Source: Campylobacter hepaticus (GTDB lineage Bacteria > Campylobacterota > Campylobacteria > Campylobacterales > Campylobacteraceae). From it: 64,000 bases of DNA. A model generated the notes under the pieces. The model was given only the letters and a program-made list of their open reading frames with translations. It did no database searches and was not told where the DNA came from. This document shows positions 56,119-64,000 of the stretch, one piece after another. The stretch lies in the NCBI RefSeq assembly GCF_001687475.2, contig NZ_CP031611.1:186001-250000 (forward strand), in the 5' to 3' direction. The position numbers and the translations under genes were made by a program. The first letter of the stretch is position 1. Each line of letters begins with the position of its first letter.

Positions 56119-56421
56119 TTATTTTAAGGTTTGAATATATTGAGCAATAGCTTCTAAATCAGCTTCACTTAAAGAAGTCAATTGTATTTTCATAATACCG
56201 CCTTGACCAAATTTATTTCTTGTACCTGCTTTATATTCTTTAAGCGCTTGAGTGATTTCTTCTGCACTTAAAGTATTAAGAGCTGGAACTTTATTTAAAT
56301 AAACTTTTTCAGCTTTTGCACCATGACATATAGCGCATTTTTTAAATAAAGTAGCACCGTCTGCAGCAAAAGCTGAAACCCCAAGACATGCTAAAGCAGA
56401 AACTGCTAAGAACTTTTTCAT
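56119..56421 (-). CDS. Periplasmic monoheme cytochrome c553
   Basis: This 100-residue class I cytochrome c has a cleavable signal (MKKFLAVSALACLGVSAFAADG). The heme-binding CAICHG is at about residues 31-36 and the axial methionine is likely in GGIMKIQLTSL. It is probably an electron carrier between the bc1 complex encoded at 31-34 kb and the cbb3 oxidase, whose assembly genes are adjacent. AAGGAGA precedes the ATG. Its length is typical of the small epsilonproteobacterial c553. Confidence 0.9.
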   Translation of the reverse strand: MKKFLAVSALACLGVSAFAADGATLFKKCAICHGAKAEKVYLNKVPALNTLSAEEITQALKEYKAGTRNKFGQGGIMKIQLTSLSEADLEAIAQYIQTLK

Positions 56422-56545
56422 TGTTTTCTCCTTGATGAAAATTTTAGGTTGTGAGATATTATATATCTTTATTTTTATAAAATTCTTAAGAATTATAAGA
56501 TAATGTTTATTTTCTTTTTAAAAAAGCTATATTATAATACTCATT

Positions 56546-57067
56546 ATGAAAGTTAAAGCATTGTTTTTGGATAGAGATGGTGTTATAAATATAGATAAAA
56601 AATATGTTTATAAGATAGAAGATTTTGAATTTTGTGATGGAATTTTTGAATTTTGCAAATATTTTTTAGCTAAAGATTTTTTATTATTTGTCGTTACTAA
56701 TCAATCAGGTATTGCAAGAGGATATTATAAAGAAAAGGATTTTTTTATATTATGTAATTTTATGTTAAACAAATTTCAAGAGCAAAATGTAAAAATAACA
56801 AAAATTTATCATTGCCCACATTTACAAGATTGTGAGTGTCGCAAACCTAAAGCTGGAATGTTGTTAAAAGCTAGAGATGAATTTCAAATCGATATGCAAA
56901 ATTCTATTTTAGTAGGAGATAATTTAAGTGATATGCAAGCAGGAAAAAATGCATGCATCAATAATTTATTTTTAGTAAATACACAAAAGAAAGAAGGTGA
57001 TTTTTTTAAACAGTTTGATAATTTAAAAGCAATTTTAAATTTTTTTAAGGAAAAGGAAAGTAAATGA
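56546..57067 (+). CDS. gmhB: D-glycero-beta-D-manno-heptose-1,7-bisphosphate 7-phosphatase
   Basis: This 173-residue HAD-family phosphatase removes the 7-phosphate in ADP-heptose synthesis. The catalytic motif FLDRDGVIN is at the N-terminus, the zinc-binding loop reads CPHLQDCECRKP, and the C-terminal metal motif is ILVGDNLSDMQAG. Length is normal. It opens the heptose operon gmhB-hldD-hldE-gmhA. The ATG follows a TATAAT-like sequence closely, so the message may have a very short leader. Confidence 0.9.
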   Translation: MKVKALFLDRDGVINIDKKYVYKIEDFEFCDGIFEFCKYFLAKDFLLFVVTNQSGIARGYYKEKDFFILCNFMLNKFQEQNVKITKIYHCPHLQDCECRKPKAGMLLKARDEFQIDMQNSILVGDNLSDMQAGKNACINNLFLVNTQKKEGDFFKQFDNLKAILNFFKEKESK

Positions 57068-58017
57068 AAATAGCAATCACAGGTGGTGCAGGATTTATAG
57101 GATCTCAACTTGCTTTAAATTTGCAAGAAGAACATGAAATTTTAATTATAGATAAAATGCGTAGTAGTGCTGTTTTTGAAAACGGTAATTTGCAAAGTTT
57201 TGGGCATTTTAAAAATTTACTTGAATTTAATGGAGAGCTTTTTGTAGGTGATATTAGCGATGAAAAAGTGTTGAAAAAAATTGAAGATTTTAAACCTGAG
57301 GTGATTTTTCATCAAGCAGCTATTTCAGATACAACAGTTTTTGATCAAACTAAGGTTTTGCAAACAAATCTTAATACTTTTAAAGATTTTATAGAGCTTA
57401 GCATTAAACTTCATGCAAAATTAATTTATGCTAGTTCAGCTTCTGTTTATGGTGATGCTTTAAGCCCACAAACTGTAGGAAAAGATGAAGAACCAAAAAA
57501 TCCTTATGCTTTTTCAAAATTTATGATGGATAAGCTTGCTAGTAAATACTATGATAAGGCACATTTGGTAGGGCTTAGATATTTTAACGTTTATGGTAAG
57601 GGAGAATTTTATAAAAATAAAACTGCTTCTATGATTTTACAATTTGCCCATCAAATTTTAGCAGGAAAAAACCCACGTTTATTTGAAGGTAGTGATAAAA
57701 TTTATAGGGATTTTACTTATATAAAAGATACTATTAGTGCCAATTTGGTAGCCCTTTCTTCAAAATGTGGGGTTTATAATGTAGGAAGTGGTCAAGCAAG
57801 AACTTTTCAAGATATCGTTGATATTTTACAAAAAGAACTTAATACAAATTTGCCTTGTGAATATATTCCAAATCCTTATGTAAAATCTTATCAATTTCAC
57901 ACTCAAGCTAAACTTGATTCAACTTGGCTTTATGAGCCAAAATTTAGTCTTGAAGAAGGAATAAAAGATTATTTAGTAGAGATAAAAAGGCTTTTTGAAA
58001 AGGAAGTGAATGCTTGA
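57064..58017 (+). CDS. hldD: ADP-L-glycero-D-manno-heptose 6-epimerase
   Basis: This 317-residue short-chain dehydrogenase converts ADP-D,D-heptose to the L,D form used in the lipooligosaccharide core. The Rossmann motif is [17 protein letters not shown]. The serine region [11 protein letters not shown] and the catalytic [10 protein letters not shown] pair are visible. GLRYFNVYG is the conserved substrate loop. It overlaps gmhB by 4 bases and hldE by 8, showing tight operon coupling. NCTC 11168 calls it waaD. Confidence 0.93.
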   Translation: MKIAITGGAGFIGSQLALNLQEEHEILIIDKMRSSAVFENGNLQSFGHFKNLLEFNGELFVGDISDEKVLKKIEDFKPEVIFHQAAISDTTVFDQTKVLQTNLNTFKDFIELSIKLHAKLIYASSASVYGDALSPQTVGKDEEPKNPYAFSKFMMDKLASKYYDKAHLVGLRYFNVYGKGEFYKNKTASMILQFAHQILAGKNPRLFEGSDKIYRDFTYIKDTISANLVALSSKCGVYNVGSGQARTFQDIVDILQKELNTNLPCEYIPNPYVKSYQFHTQAKLDSTWLYEPKFSLEEGIKDYLVEIKRLFEKEVNA

Positions 58018-59395
58018 ATTTTTAAGTCAGCAAAAACCTAAAATTTTAGTTGTAGGGGATTTTATGGTGGATAATTACATTTGGTGTGATTGTTCACGTG
58101 TGAGTCCTGAAGCTCCTGTTTTGGTAGCAAAAACTTTAAAAGAAGATAAAAGACTTGGTGGAGCTGCAAATGTTTATATTAATTTACAAAGTCTTGGTGC
58201 TGAAGTTTTTTCACTTGGAGTTGTAGGGGATGATGAGGGTGGAGATTTTTTAAAAAAGAATTTAAAAGGAAAATTTTTAACTCAAAAAGGACGTAAAACA
58301 CCTTTTAAAAATCGCATTATGGCGCGTAATCAACAGGTTTTAAGACTTGATGAAGAGGATATAAGTGTTATTTTGCTTGAAAATGAACTTATAGCTTTAT
58401 TTAATGAAGAAATTAAAGATTTTACAGCTGTGGTTTTAAGTGATTATGCTAAGGGTGTTTTAACTCCTAAAGTTTGCAAGGCTATGATAAAAAAGGCTAA
58501 TGCTTTAAATATCCCTATTTTAGTAGATCCTAAAGGAAATGATTTTAGTAAATATAATGGTGCAACTTTACTCACACCTAATAAAAAAGAAGCTTTACAA
58601 GCTTTAAAATTTGATAATTTAGAGGGTGAAAATTTAGAAAAAGGTATTAAAAAATTAAAAGATAATTTTTCTTTGCGTTATTCTATTATCACACTTTCAG
58701 AAGCAGGGATTGCTTTTTTTGATGAAAGTTTACATATAGTTCCTGCTAAGGCTTTAGAAGTTTATGATGTAACAGGAGCGGGTGATAGTGTGATTGCTGT
58801 ATTAGCTTTTTGTTTGGCTAATGGGATTGAAATTTTAAAAGCTTGTGAAATTGCAAATGAAGCAGCTGCGGTTGTAGTGAGTAAAATAGGTAGTGTGAGT
58901 GTAAGTTTTGATGAAATTCAAAGTTTAAAACAAATGAATTTTGAAAAAAAGATTAAAAATAGGGAAGAGCTTTTAAAGATTTTAAAGCAAAATACTAAAA
59001 AAGTTGTTTTTACAAATGGTTGTTTTGATATAGTGCATTTTGGACATATTAAATACCTTGAAAAAGCTAAAAGGCTTGGAGATATTTTAGTGGTAGGTTT
59101 AAATTCAGATTCAAGTGTAAAAAGATTAAAAGGTGAAAAACGTCCTATAAATTCGCAATTTCAAAGAGCTTGTATGTTGGCAGCTTTTTATTTTGTAGAT
59201 TTTGTTGTAATTTTTGAAGAAGATACACCTTTAGAACTTATAAGTTTTTTAAAACCTGATATTTTAGTTAAAGGTGCAGATTATAAAGATAAGGATATAA
59301 TAGGTTCAAATTTAGTTTCAAAAGTTGAACTCATAGATTTTGAAGAGGGTTTTAGTACCAGTAATATTATAAAACAAATTAAGGATAAAAAATGA
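58010..59395 (+). CDS. hldE: Bifunctional heptose 7-phosphate kinase/heptose 1-phosphate adenylyltransferase
   Basis: This 461-residue two-domain enzyme makes ADP-D,D-heptose. The N-terminal PfkB kinase domain (about 1-310) has [16 protein letters not shown] and [15 protein letters not shown] with the catalytic aspartate. The C-terminal adenylyltransferase domain (about 325-461) has [21 protein letters not shown], including the HxGH nucleotide motif. Length matches the fused E. coli enzyme. It is third in the heptose operon. NCTC 11168 calls it waaE. Confidence 0.93.
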   Translation: MLEFLSQQKPKILVVGDFMVDNYIWCDCSRVSPEAPVLVAKTLKEDKRLGGAANVYINLQSLGAEVFSLGVVGDDEGGDFLKKNLKGKFLTQKGRKTPFKNRIMARNQQVLRLDEEDISVILLENELIALFNEEIKDFTAVVLSDYAKGVLTPKVCKAMIKKANALNIPILVDPKGNDFSKYNGATLLTPNKKEALQALKFDNLEGENLEKGIKKLKDNFSLRYSIITLSEAGIAFFDESLHIVPAKALEVYDVTGAGDSVIAVLAFCLANGIEILKACEIANEAAAVVVSKIGSVSVSFDEIQSLKQMNFEKKIKNREELLKILKQNTKKVVFTNGCFDIVHFGHIKYLEKAKRLGDILVVGLNSDSSVKRLKGEKRPINSQFQRACMLAAFYFVDFVVIFEEDTPLELISFLKPDILVKGADYKDKDIIGSNLVSKVELIDFEEGFSTSNIIKQIKDKK

Positions 59396-59952
59396 TAGAT
59401 TTAGTAGAAAAAGAATGGCAAGAGCATAAAAAGATTGTGGAAGCAAGTGAAATTTTAAAAGGACAAATTGCTAAAGTAGCAGATCTTTTATGTGAGAATT
59501 TAAAACAAGATAGAAGAATTTTCATTTGTGGAAATGGTGGAAGTGCTGCTGATTCGCAACATTTTGCTGCTGAATTAAGTGGACGTTATAAAAAAGAGCG
59601 TAAAGCTTTATCAGGGATTGCTTTAACAACTGATACTTCGGCTTTAACTGCTATAGGAAATGATTATGGTTTTGAATTTGTTTTTTCAAGACAAATTGAA
59701 GCTTTAGCAAGAGAAAATGATGTTTTAATAGGTATTTCAACTAGTGGAAAAAGTCCAAATGTTTTAGAAGCTTTTAAAAAAGCTAAAGAATTTAATATGC
59801 TTTGTATAGGACTTAGTGGAAAAGGTGGAGGAATGATGAATAAGCTTTGTGATTATAATCTTGTTGTGCCAAGTAGTGATACAGCAAGAATTCAAGAAAT
59901 GCATATTTTAATCATACATACTCTTTGTCAAATAATTGATGAGGGATTTTAA
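59392..59952 (+). CDS. gmhA: Sedoheptulose-7-phosphate isomerase
   Basis: This 186-residue SIS-domain enzyme makes the first heptose intermediate from sedoheptulose 7-phosphate. The signatures [25 protein letters not shown] and [15 protein letters not shown] are present. It overlaps hldE by 4 bases and ends the operon. A large hairpin follows. In NCTC 11168 I recall waaF directly beyond gmhA; here neuA follows instead. Confidence 0.94.
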   Translation: MIDLVEKEWQEHKKIVEASEILKGQIAKVADLLCENLKQDRRIFICGNGGSAADSQHFAAELSGRYKKERKALSGIALTTDTSALTAIGNDYGFEFVFSRQIEALARENDVLIGISTSGKSPNVLEAFKKAKEFNMLCIGLSGKGGGMMNKLCDYNLVVPSSDTARIQEMHILIIHTLCQIIDEGF

Positions 59953-59978
59953 TCTACGAGTTTGAAAATTTATTTTTA

Positions 59979-60013
59979 AAATAGCAATAAAATGATTAAT
60001 TTTATTGCTATTT
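59979..60013. terminator. Terminator between gmhA and neuA
   Basis: A perfect 15-bp stem (AAATAGCAATAAAAT and its complement) has a 5-base GATTA loop. It lies between convergent genes and can serve both strands. It is AT-rich but very long. Confidence 0.75.
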
Positions 60014-60050
60014 GTTGCACTAAGAGTTTGTGAAATTGAATCTATAAATA

Positions 60051-60719
60051 TTAAAAATGGTTTAAAATTTGTTCTGCTTTTTTTAAATCTGTTAAATTGT
60101 CTATATCTAAACTTGTTATTTCATCCATTAAAAAATATTTTGTATTTTTTTGTAAAAAACTAGGTTTTTGACAAAATTTTTTTATATTTAAAATATAAAT
60201 AGCGCCATTACTCATGTAAGTTTTAGGCAGTTTTTGTCTAGGCATGAAAGGATAATTATCATTGCAAATACCTTGTAGATTATTGTTTTTATCGCAAATG
60301 AAGGCTTTTAAAATTTTATTATCATATTTATATACACTAATTAAAGCGTCTGCTTTACTTTCTTTGTAGAGTTTGAAAGCTTCATCAATATGGATATTGT
60401 TTCTTAAAGGTGAAGTTGGTTGAAGTAAAATTACATTTTTATAATTTTTGTAAAAATTTAAAGCATGCAAAAGTACTGTTTGGCTTGTAGTGTTGTCTTT
60501 GGCTAAGTTATCAGGACGTTTTAAGCACTCAATATTATGAGTTTTAGCGTATTGTAAAATTTTTTCACTATCACTACTTACGACTATTTTATCAATACAT
60601 TTAGCTTTTTGTGCTGCTTTTATGGTGTAGTAAATTAGGGGTTTATGGTTTAATAAAACTAAATTTTTATTTTTAATGCTTTTTGAGCCACCACGAGCAG
60701 GAATAATAGCTAAGGTCAT
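60051..60719 (-). CDS. neuA: CMP-N-acetylneuraminic acid synthetase
   Basis: This 222-residue cytidylyltransferase activates sialic acid as CMP-Neu5Ac. The N-terminal nucleotide motif [23 protein letters not shown] is diagnostic. [17 protein letters not shown] and the metal-binding [15 protein letters not shown] end are present. It is a stand-alone NeuA, unlike the CgtA-NeuA fusion I recall for NCTC 11168. It is the last gene of the cst-neuB-neuC-neuA operon, 63 bases after neuC, with AGGA before its ATG. Confidence 0.93.
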   Translation of the reverse strand: MTLAIIPARGGSKSIKNKNLVLLNHKPLIYYTIKAAQKAKCIDKIVVSSDSEKILQYAKTHNIECLKRPDNLAKDNTTSQTVLLHALNFYKNYKNVILLQPTSPLRNNIHIDEAFKLYKESKADALISVYKYDNKILKAFICDKNNNLQGICNDNYPFMPRQKLPKTYMSNGAIYILNIKKFCQKPSFLQKNTKYFLMDEITSLDIDNLTDLKKAEQILNHF

Positions 60720-60782
60720 TTTATATCCTAATGAAATTGATTTGCTTTATAAATTGCATTTTTATTTAAGATAAAATCCATA

Positions 60783-61898
60783 TTATATATCTTTAAAAAT
60801 CTTTTGTTTATTAAGTTTAAAAAATACTCCACTTTGTAGGTATTTAAAAAACAATTTTGAACTATCTAAGACTTCTAATTTAAAATCGAACAAATCTTGT
60901 TTTTTATGAATGCTATTGATTGCATTAAGAATTTCTTGGGTATTAGCATTGGTTTTGAGTATGTTTTGAGTACCTAATCTTCCATTTTGTCTTGTGCCAA
61001 CTAATATTCCTGGGGTTTTTAAATATAAAGCTTCTTTTAAAATGCAACTTGAATTGCCAATGATAAAATCAGCGTGCTTTAAAAAACTTATAAAATATTC
61101 AAAACGTAAAGATGGAAAAATTTTAAATCTAGAATCATTTTTAAGTTCTTCATAGCTTTGTAAGATCAATTCAAAACCTAAATCATTATTAGGATAGATT
61201 ACAATATAGTTTTTATTGCTTAATTTTAAAGCATTTACCAAATTATCAGTTTGTGCTTTGATGCTTGTAATTTCAGTTGTAACAGGATGAAACATAAGTA
61301 AAGCATAATCTTGAAATGGAATGTCGTAGTATTTTTTTGCTTCATCGAGTGAAATTTTATTGCTATTTAAAAGTTCTAAATCAGGAGATCCTATGATAAA
61401 GATAGATTTTTCATCTTCTCCAAGTTGCAATAAGCGTTTTTTTGCAAATTCATCATTTACTAAATGAATATGAGCGAGTTTTGATATGGCATGACGTAAA
61501 CTATTATCAATAGTACCTGAAATTTCACCTCCTTCAATATGTGCTACTAAAATATTATTTAAAGCTCCTACAATAGCAGCGGCTAAAGGTTCAATCCTGT
61601 CTCCATGCACTACGATTAAATCAGGGTTGATTTCATTTACATATCTTGAAAAGCCATCTATTGTAGCAGCTAAAGCTTTATCAGTTTGATAGTATTTATC
61701 ATAATTTATGAATTCGTAAATATTTTTAAAGCCATTTTTGTAAATTTCTTTAACTGTATAGCCAAAATTTTTACTCAGATGCATTCCTGTTGCAAAAATA
61801 AAAAGTTCAAATTCGTTTGAACAAGCAACTTTTTGCATTAAAGATCTAATTTTAGAATAATCAGCCCTAGTACCTGTTATAAACAGAATTTTTTTCAC
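60783..61898 (-). CDS. neuC: UDP-N-acetylglucosamine 2-epimerase (hydrolysing)
   Basis: This 371-residue enzyme hydrolyses UDP-GlcNAc to UDP and ManNAc, the first step of bacterial sialic acid synthesis. The N-terminal [21 protein letters not shown], then [47 protein letters not shown] and [20 protein letters not shown] are signatures of the NeuC/WecB family. The start overlaps the neuB stop by 4 bases (ATGA). Confidence 0.93.
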   Translation of the reverse strand: MKKILFITGTRADYSKIRSLMQKVACSNEFELFIFATGMHLSKNFGYTVKEIYKNGFKNIYEFINYDKYYQTDKALAATIDGFSRYVNEINPDLIVVHGDRIEPLAAAIVGALNNILVAHIEGGEISGTIDNSLRHAISKLAHIHLVNDEFAKKRLLQLGEDEKSIFIIGSPDLELLNSNKISLDEAKKYYDIPFQDYALLMFHPVTTEITSIKAQTDNLVNALKLSNKNYIVIYPNNDLGFELILQSYEELKNDSRFKIFPSLRFEYFISFLKHADFIIGNSSCILKEALYLKTPGILVGTRQNGRLGTQNILKTNANTQEILNAINSIHKKQDLFDFKLEVLDSSKLFFKYLQSGVFFKLNKQKIFKDI

Positions 61899-62935
61899 TC
61901 AAAATCCTCATACTGTAATTGTGTATCATTGGCTATATCCTTTAAAGCTCTTTTATTTAAAATATTTTCAAATTCGCTTGCACTAATTCCACCAAGACCT
62001 GGACGTTTAACCCAAATATTATCCATGGATAATATTTCGCCTTTTTTAATATCTTTGATACTTACAACACTAGCAAAAGCAAAATCAATGGTAACTTGTT
62101 CTTCTTTGCTTGCTTGTTTTTTAGCATTGAGTCCACGCATTATTGCCATTTGTTCACTTTGCTGTATAAGTTCTTTTAGGGCTTGTGTGTCCATAGAACA
62201 AATTATATCAGGTCCACTTCTATGCATAGAGTCTGTAAAATGTCTTTCAAGTATACAAGCTCCAAGTGCTGTTGCTCCTAAGCATGCAAGATTATCAGTA
62301 GTGTGATCGCTTAATCCAACCATGCAAGAAAATTCTTTTTTAAGTTCAAGCATGGCATGTAGTCTTACTAAGTGATGAGGTGTTGGATAAAGATTGGTTG
62401 TATGCATTAAAATAAAAGGAATTTCATAGTCTAATAATATTTTTACTGTAGGTTTTATACTTTGTATACTATTCATCCCTGTGCTTATGATCATAGGTTT
62501 TTTAAAAGCTGCAATATGCTTAATAAGAGGATAATTATTGCACTCTCCTGATCCTATTTTAAAAGCACTTACTCCTAAATCTTGAAGTCTGTTTGCGCCT
62601 GCACGAGAAAAAGGAGTGCTTAAATATACAAGTCCTAATTTTTCAGTATACTCTTTTAGGGCTAATTCGTCTTTATAATTTAGAGCACATTTTTGCATAA
62701 TCTCATAAATACTTATTTTAGCATTTCCTGGTATGACATTTTTTGCAGCCTTGCTCATTTCATCTTCAATAATATGAGTTTGATGTTTAATGATTTTTGC
62801 TCCAGCGCTAAAAGCTGCATCTACCATGATTTTAGCAAGTTCTAAACTGCCATTATGATTGATTCCAATTTCAGGTACTACTAAAGGTGGATTTTGTTCA
62901 TTTATCGTAATATTTTGTATTGTTATTTCTTTCAT
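61895..62935 (-). CDS. neuB: N-acetylneuraminic acid synthase
   Basis: This 346-residue enzyme condenses ManNAc with phosphoenolpyruvate to make Neu5Ac. The TIM-barrel part has [51 protein letters not shown] and the conserved VGLSDHT. The C-terminal SAF (antifreeze-like) domain has [27 protein letters not shown]. Length is normal. It overlaps both neighbours by 4 bases, so cst, neuB and neuC are translationally coupled. Its presence with NeuC and NeuA shows a full Neu5Ac pathway rather than legionaminic or pseudaminic acid. Confidence 0.94.
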   Translation of the reverse strand: MKEITIQNITINEQNPPLVVPEIGINHNGSLELAKIMVDAAFSAGAKIIKHQTHIIEDEMSKAAKNVIPGNAKISIYEIMQKCALNYKDELALKEYTEKLGLVYLSTPFSRAGANRLQDLGVSAFKIGSGECNNYPLIKHIAAFKKPMIISTGMNSIQSIKPTVKILLDYEIPFILMHTTNLYPTPHHLVRLHAMLELKKEFSCMVGLSDHTTDNLACLGATALGACILERHFTDSMHRSGPDIICSMDTQALKELIQQSEQMAIMRGLNAKKQASKEEQVTIDFAFASVVSIKDIKKGEILSMDNIWVKRPGLGGISASEFENILNKRALKDIANDTQLQYEDFE

Positions 62936-63822
62936 TTTAATTTCCTTGATTTATAATAATGTTTTATATCACTAGGTAATTTTAGTAAATTTTCTATCAA
63001 TCTATAATAAATATTTTGTTTAAGTCTAGGTTTTTTAGAGACATTAAAGTTAATTGAAAAAATATCATAAGCTTCTTTAGAAGGTATTAATATATCTTTA
63101 ATATAGTTTGATTTTTCTTCTAATTTAAAAGTTGAATTTTTTACGGGGGGGGGTGTTTTTATAAAATGACTTAAAGGGCTATTAGGGCATAAACAATAAA
63201 ATTGAACTTCATAAGTTTTTTCTAAAAATTCTAAAGCTTTTATATCCATATTTTTAGTGTGTTTAATATTATGAGAATTATCATTTTTAAAATTAGGCAA
63301 TAGTTTTATAAGATTATTTTGTTTGGTATTAAAAGCATAAAATGAACCATTATGATAAAAATCTATCCCTGCTAAATAAATTTCTTTATATCCTAAAGCA
63401 ATAGCAATGGCACACATATAAATACCAGAAGTAATTCTTTGATTTAAATAAATTTCATGGAATTTGCAATAAGCATCAAATTCTTTTAGTGTTTTTAAAA
63501 AATCATAACCTAAATGAGCATCAGGAAAATAATTATAAAAAATTTTAGAAAAATTTTCATTTTCTAAATGAACTAGATTAAAAGTAGAACAAAAGATAAA
63601 ATCAGTTTTGTATTCTTTTTTATCTATTAAATGTTTTAAGGTATAGTATTGTTCAAAAAAAAGACTAGGATTATAAAATACTGCTTTGCAATTTTTACCA
63701 AGATAATATTTATCTTCAAAATAAAACTGATTGCATCTAAAAACATCATAATCTATAGGAAGCTTGGTATAATCAATTTCTTTTAAACTAGGTCCATTTC
63801 CTGCGATAATGGCTTTTCTCAC
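62932..63822 (-). CDS. cstII: CstII-like alpha-2,3/2,8-sialyltransferase (family GT42)
   Basis: This 296-residue GT42 sialyltransferase transfers Neu5Ac to lipooligosaccharide galactose and often to a first sialic acid. It closely matches my memory of Cst[20 protein letters not shown], then [15 protein letters not shown]. Counting residues, Asn31, Asn51, Arg129, Tyr156, Tyr162 and His188 of the CstII active site are all in place. Asn51 is the residue linked to bifunctional 2,3/2,8 activity in C. jejuni. The C-terminal membrane-binding part ends [16 protein letters not shown] 9-base poly-C run on the coding strand (PPP, residues 224-226) makes it a candidate phase-variable gene. As sequenced it is in the ON frame. 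Confidence 0.93.
   Translation of the reverse strand: MRKAIIAGNGPSLKEIDYTKLPIDYDVFRCNQFYFEDKYYLGKNCKAVFYNPSLFFEQYYTLKHLIDKKEYKTDFIFCSTFNLVHLENENFSKIFYNYFPDAHLGYDFLKTLKEFDAYCKFHEIYLNQRITSGIYMCAIAIALGYKEIYLAGIDFYHNGSFYAFNTKQNNLIKLLPNFKNDNSHNIKHTKNMDIKALEFLEKTYEVQFYCLCPNSPLSHFIKTPPPVKNSTFKLEEKSNYIKDILIPSKEAYDIFSINFNVSKKPRLKQNIYYRLIENLLKLPSDIKHYYKSRKLK
63145..63153. repeat. Homopolymeric G9 tract inside cstII
   Basis: Nine consecutive G on the plus strand (C9 in the gene) are a typical Campylobacter slippage site. The tract encodes Pro-Pro-Pro at about residues 224-226, where the CstII I remember has a non-repetitive ELAPNLN segment. A change of one base would truncate the protein soon after, removing the C-terminal fifth or more. 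This is the only G run of eight or more that I noticed in the window. Confidence 0.9.
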
Positions 63823-63947
63823 GTTTACCTTTCTAATTTATTTGCTTATTGATTATAGCTAAGCACGTTTTATCTTTTACTAAATTTAAATAAAATTTCA
63901 AATTTAATTACAATTAAGTGTTTATTATTTACATAATTTAGAAAATA

Positions 63948-64000
63948 TTAAAAAATAGAAATTAATTTTTTAACTTCTTCTATAACCATTTGAGGTTTTA
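63948..64000 (-). CDS. C-terminal end of an unidentified upstream gene
   Basis: The last 17 codons of a minus-strand frame enter from the right edge: KPQMVIEEVKKLISIF and a stop at 63948. Only one minus-strand frame is open here over this length. It lies 126 bases before the cstII start, in the same direction, so it is probably a lipooligosaccharide locus gene such as a glycosyltransferase. The fragment is too short to name a family. Confidence 0.35.
   Translation of the reverse strand, partial: KPQMVIEEVKKLISIF

Noticed and set aside
1-64000. CRISPR array, tRNA, rRNA, IS element or prophage
   Set aside because: No regularly spaced repeats, cloverleaf-like GC-rich blocks, transposase or phage genes were seen.

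Overview
The window looks like a chromosomal segment from a thermotolerant Campylobacter of the C. jejuni/C. coli group. The DNA is very AT-rich and genes are tightly packed, often overlapping by 1-14 bp, with frequent TTG starts and AAGGA-type ribosome binding sites. The gene order closely follows what I remember of C. jejuni NCTC 11168 from about Cj1215 down to Cj1140. The species and subspecies are inferred from memory of that order; no alignment was run. No tRNA, rRNA, CRISPR array, insertion sequence or phage gene was seen.

Layout. 1-10.2 kb: a cell-shape peptidase (partial), a PgbA-like exported protein, GlcD, a YihY protein, ComEC, DedA, RNase Y, 5-formyl-THF cyclo-ligase, a thioredoxin-like lipoprotein, FtsY and RadA. 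10.4-13.1 kb: an alcohol dehydrogenase next to a frameshifted aldehyde dehydrogenase, a pair I do not recall at this site in NCTC 11168. 13.4-24.9 kb: atpB, metF-metE with a decayed metQ remnant, luxS, gatB, gpsA, an inactive-looking dihydroorotase, a Pit transporter and a small beta-barrel protein. 24.9-28.7 kb: a decayed block in which dctA, cetA and cetB all carry frame-disrupting indels. 28.8-44.3 kb: mnmG, the cytochrome bc1 operon petABC, cfa, rpsB-tsf, an ABC ATPase, fliR, an acidic protein, gmk, tatA, argS, an SMR efflux pair, a YebC protein and a cyclophilin. 44.4-50.6 kb: the major porin omp50, a ThrE-type exporter pair and copper handling genes. 50.6-56.4 kb: dnaX, rho, ccoI-ccoS and a cytochrome c553. 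56.5-64 kb: the heptose pathway gmhB-hldD-hldE-gmhA, facing a sialic acid operon (cst, neuB, neuC, neuA) read on the minus strand.

How the parts work together. Respiration is well represented (bc1 complex, ATP synthase subunit a, cbb3 oxidase assembly, cytochrome c553, GlcD). The surface glycan part supplies ADP-heptose for the lipooligosaccharide core and CMP-Neu5Ac for its sialylation by a CstII-like enzyme. That enzyme keeps all the catalytic residues I can place by number, including Asn51, and its gene carries a 9-base G tract that could switch it off by slippage.

The most notable observations are the run of broken genes for energy taxis and C4-dicarboxylate uptake, the poly-G tract in the sialyltransferase gene, the direct junction of gmhA with neuA where I would expect waaF, the metal-ligand-less PyrC homologue, and an isolated inverse-autotransporter-like barrel. 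I did not find a clearly new multi-gene system.
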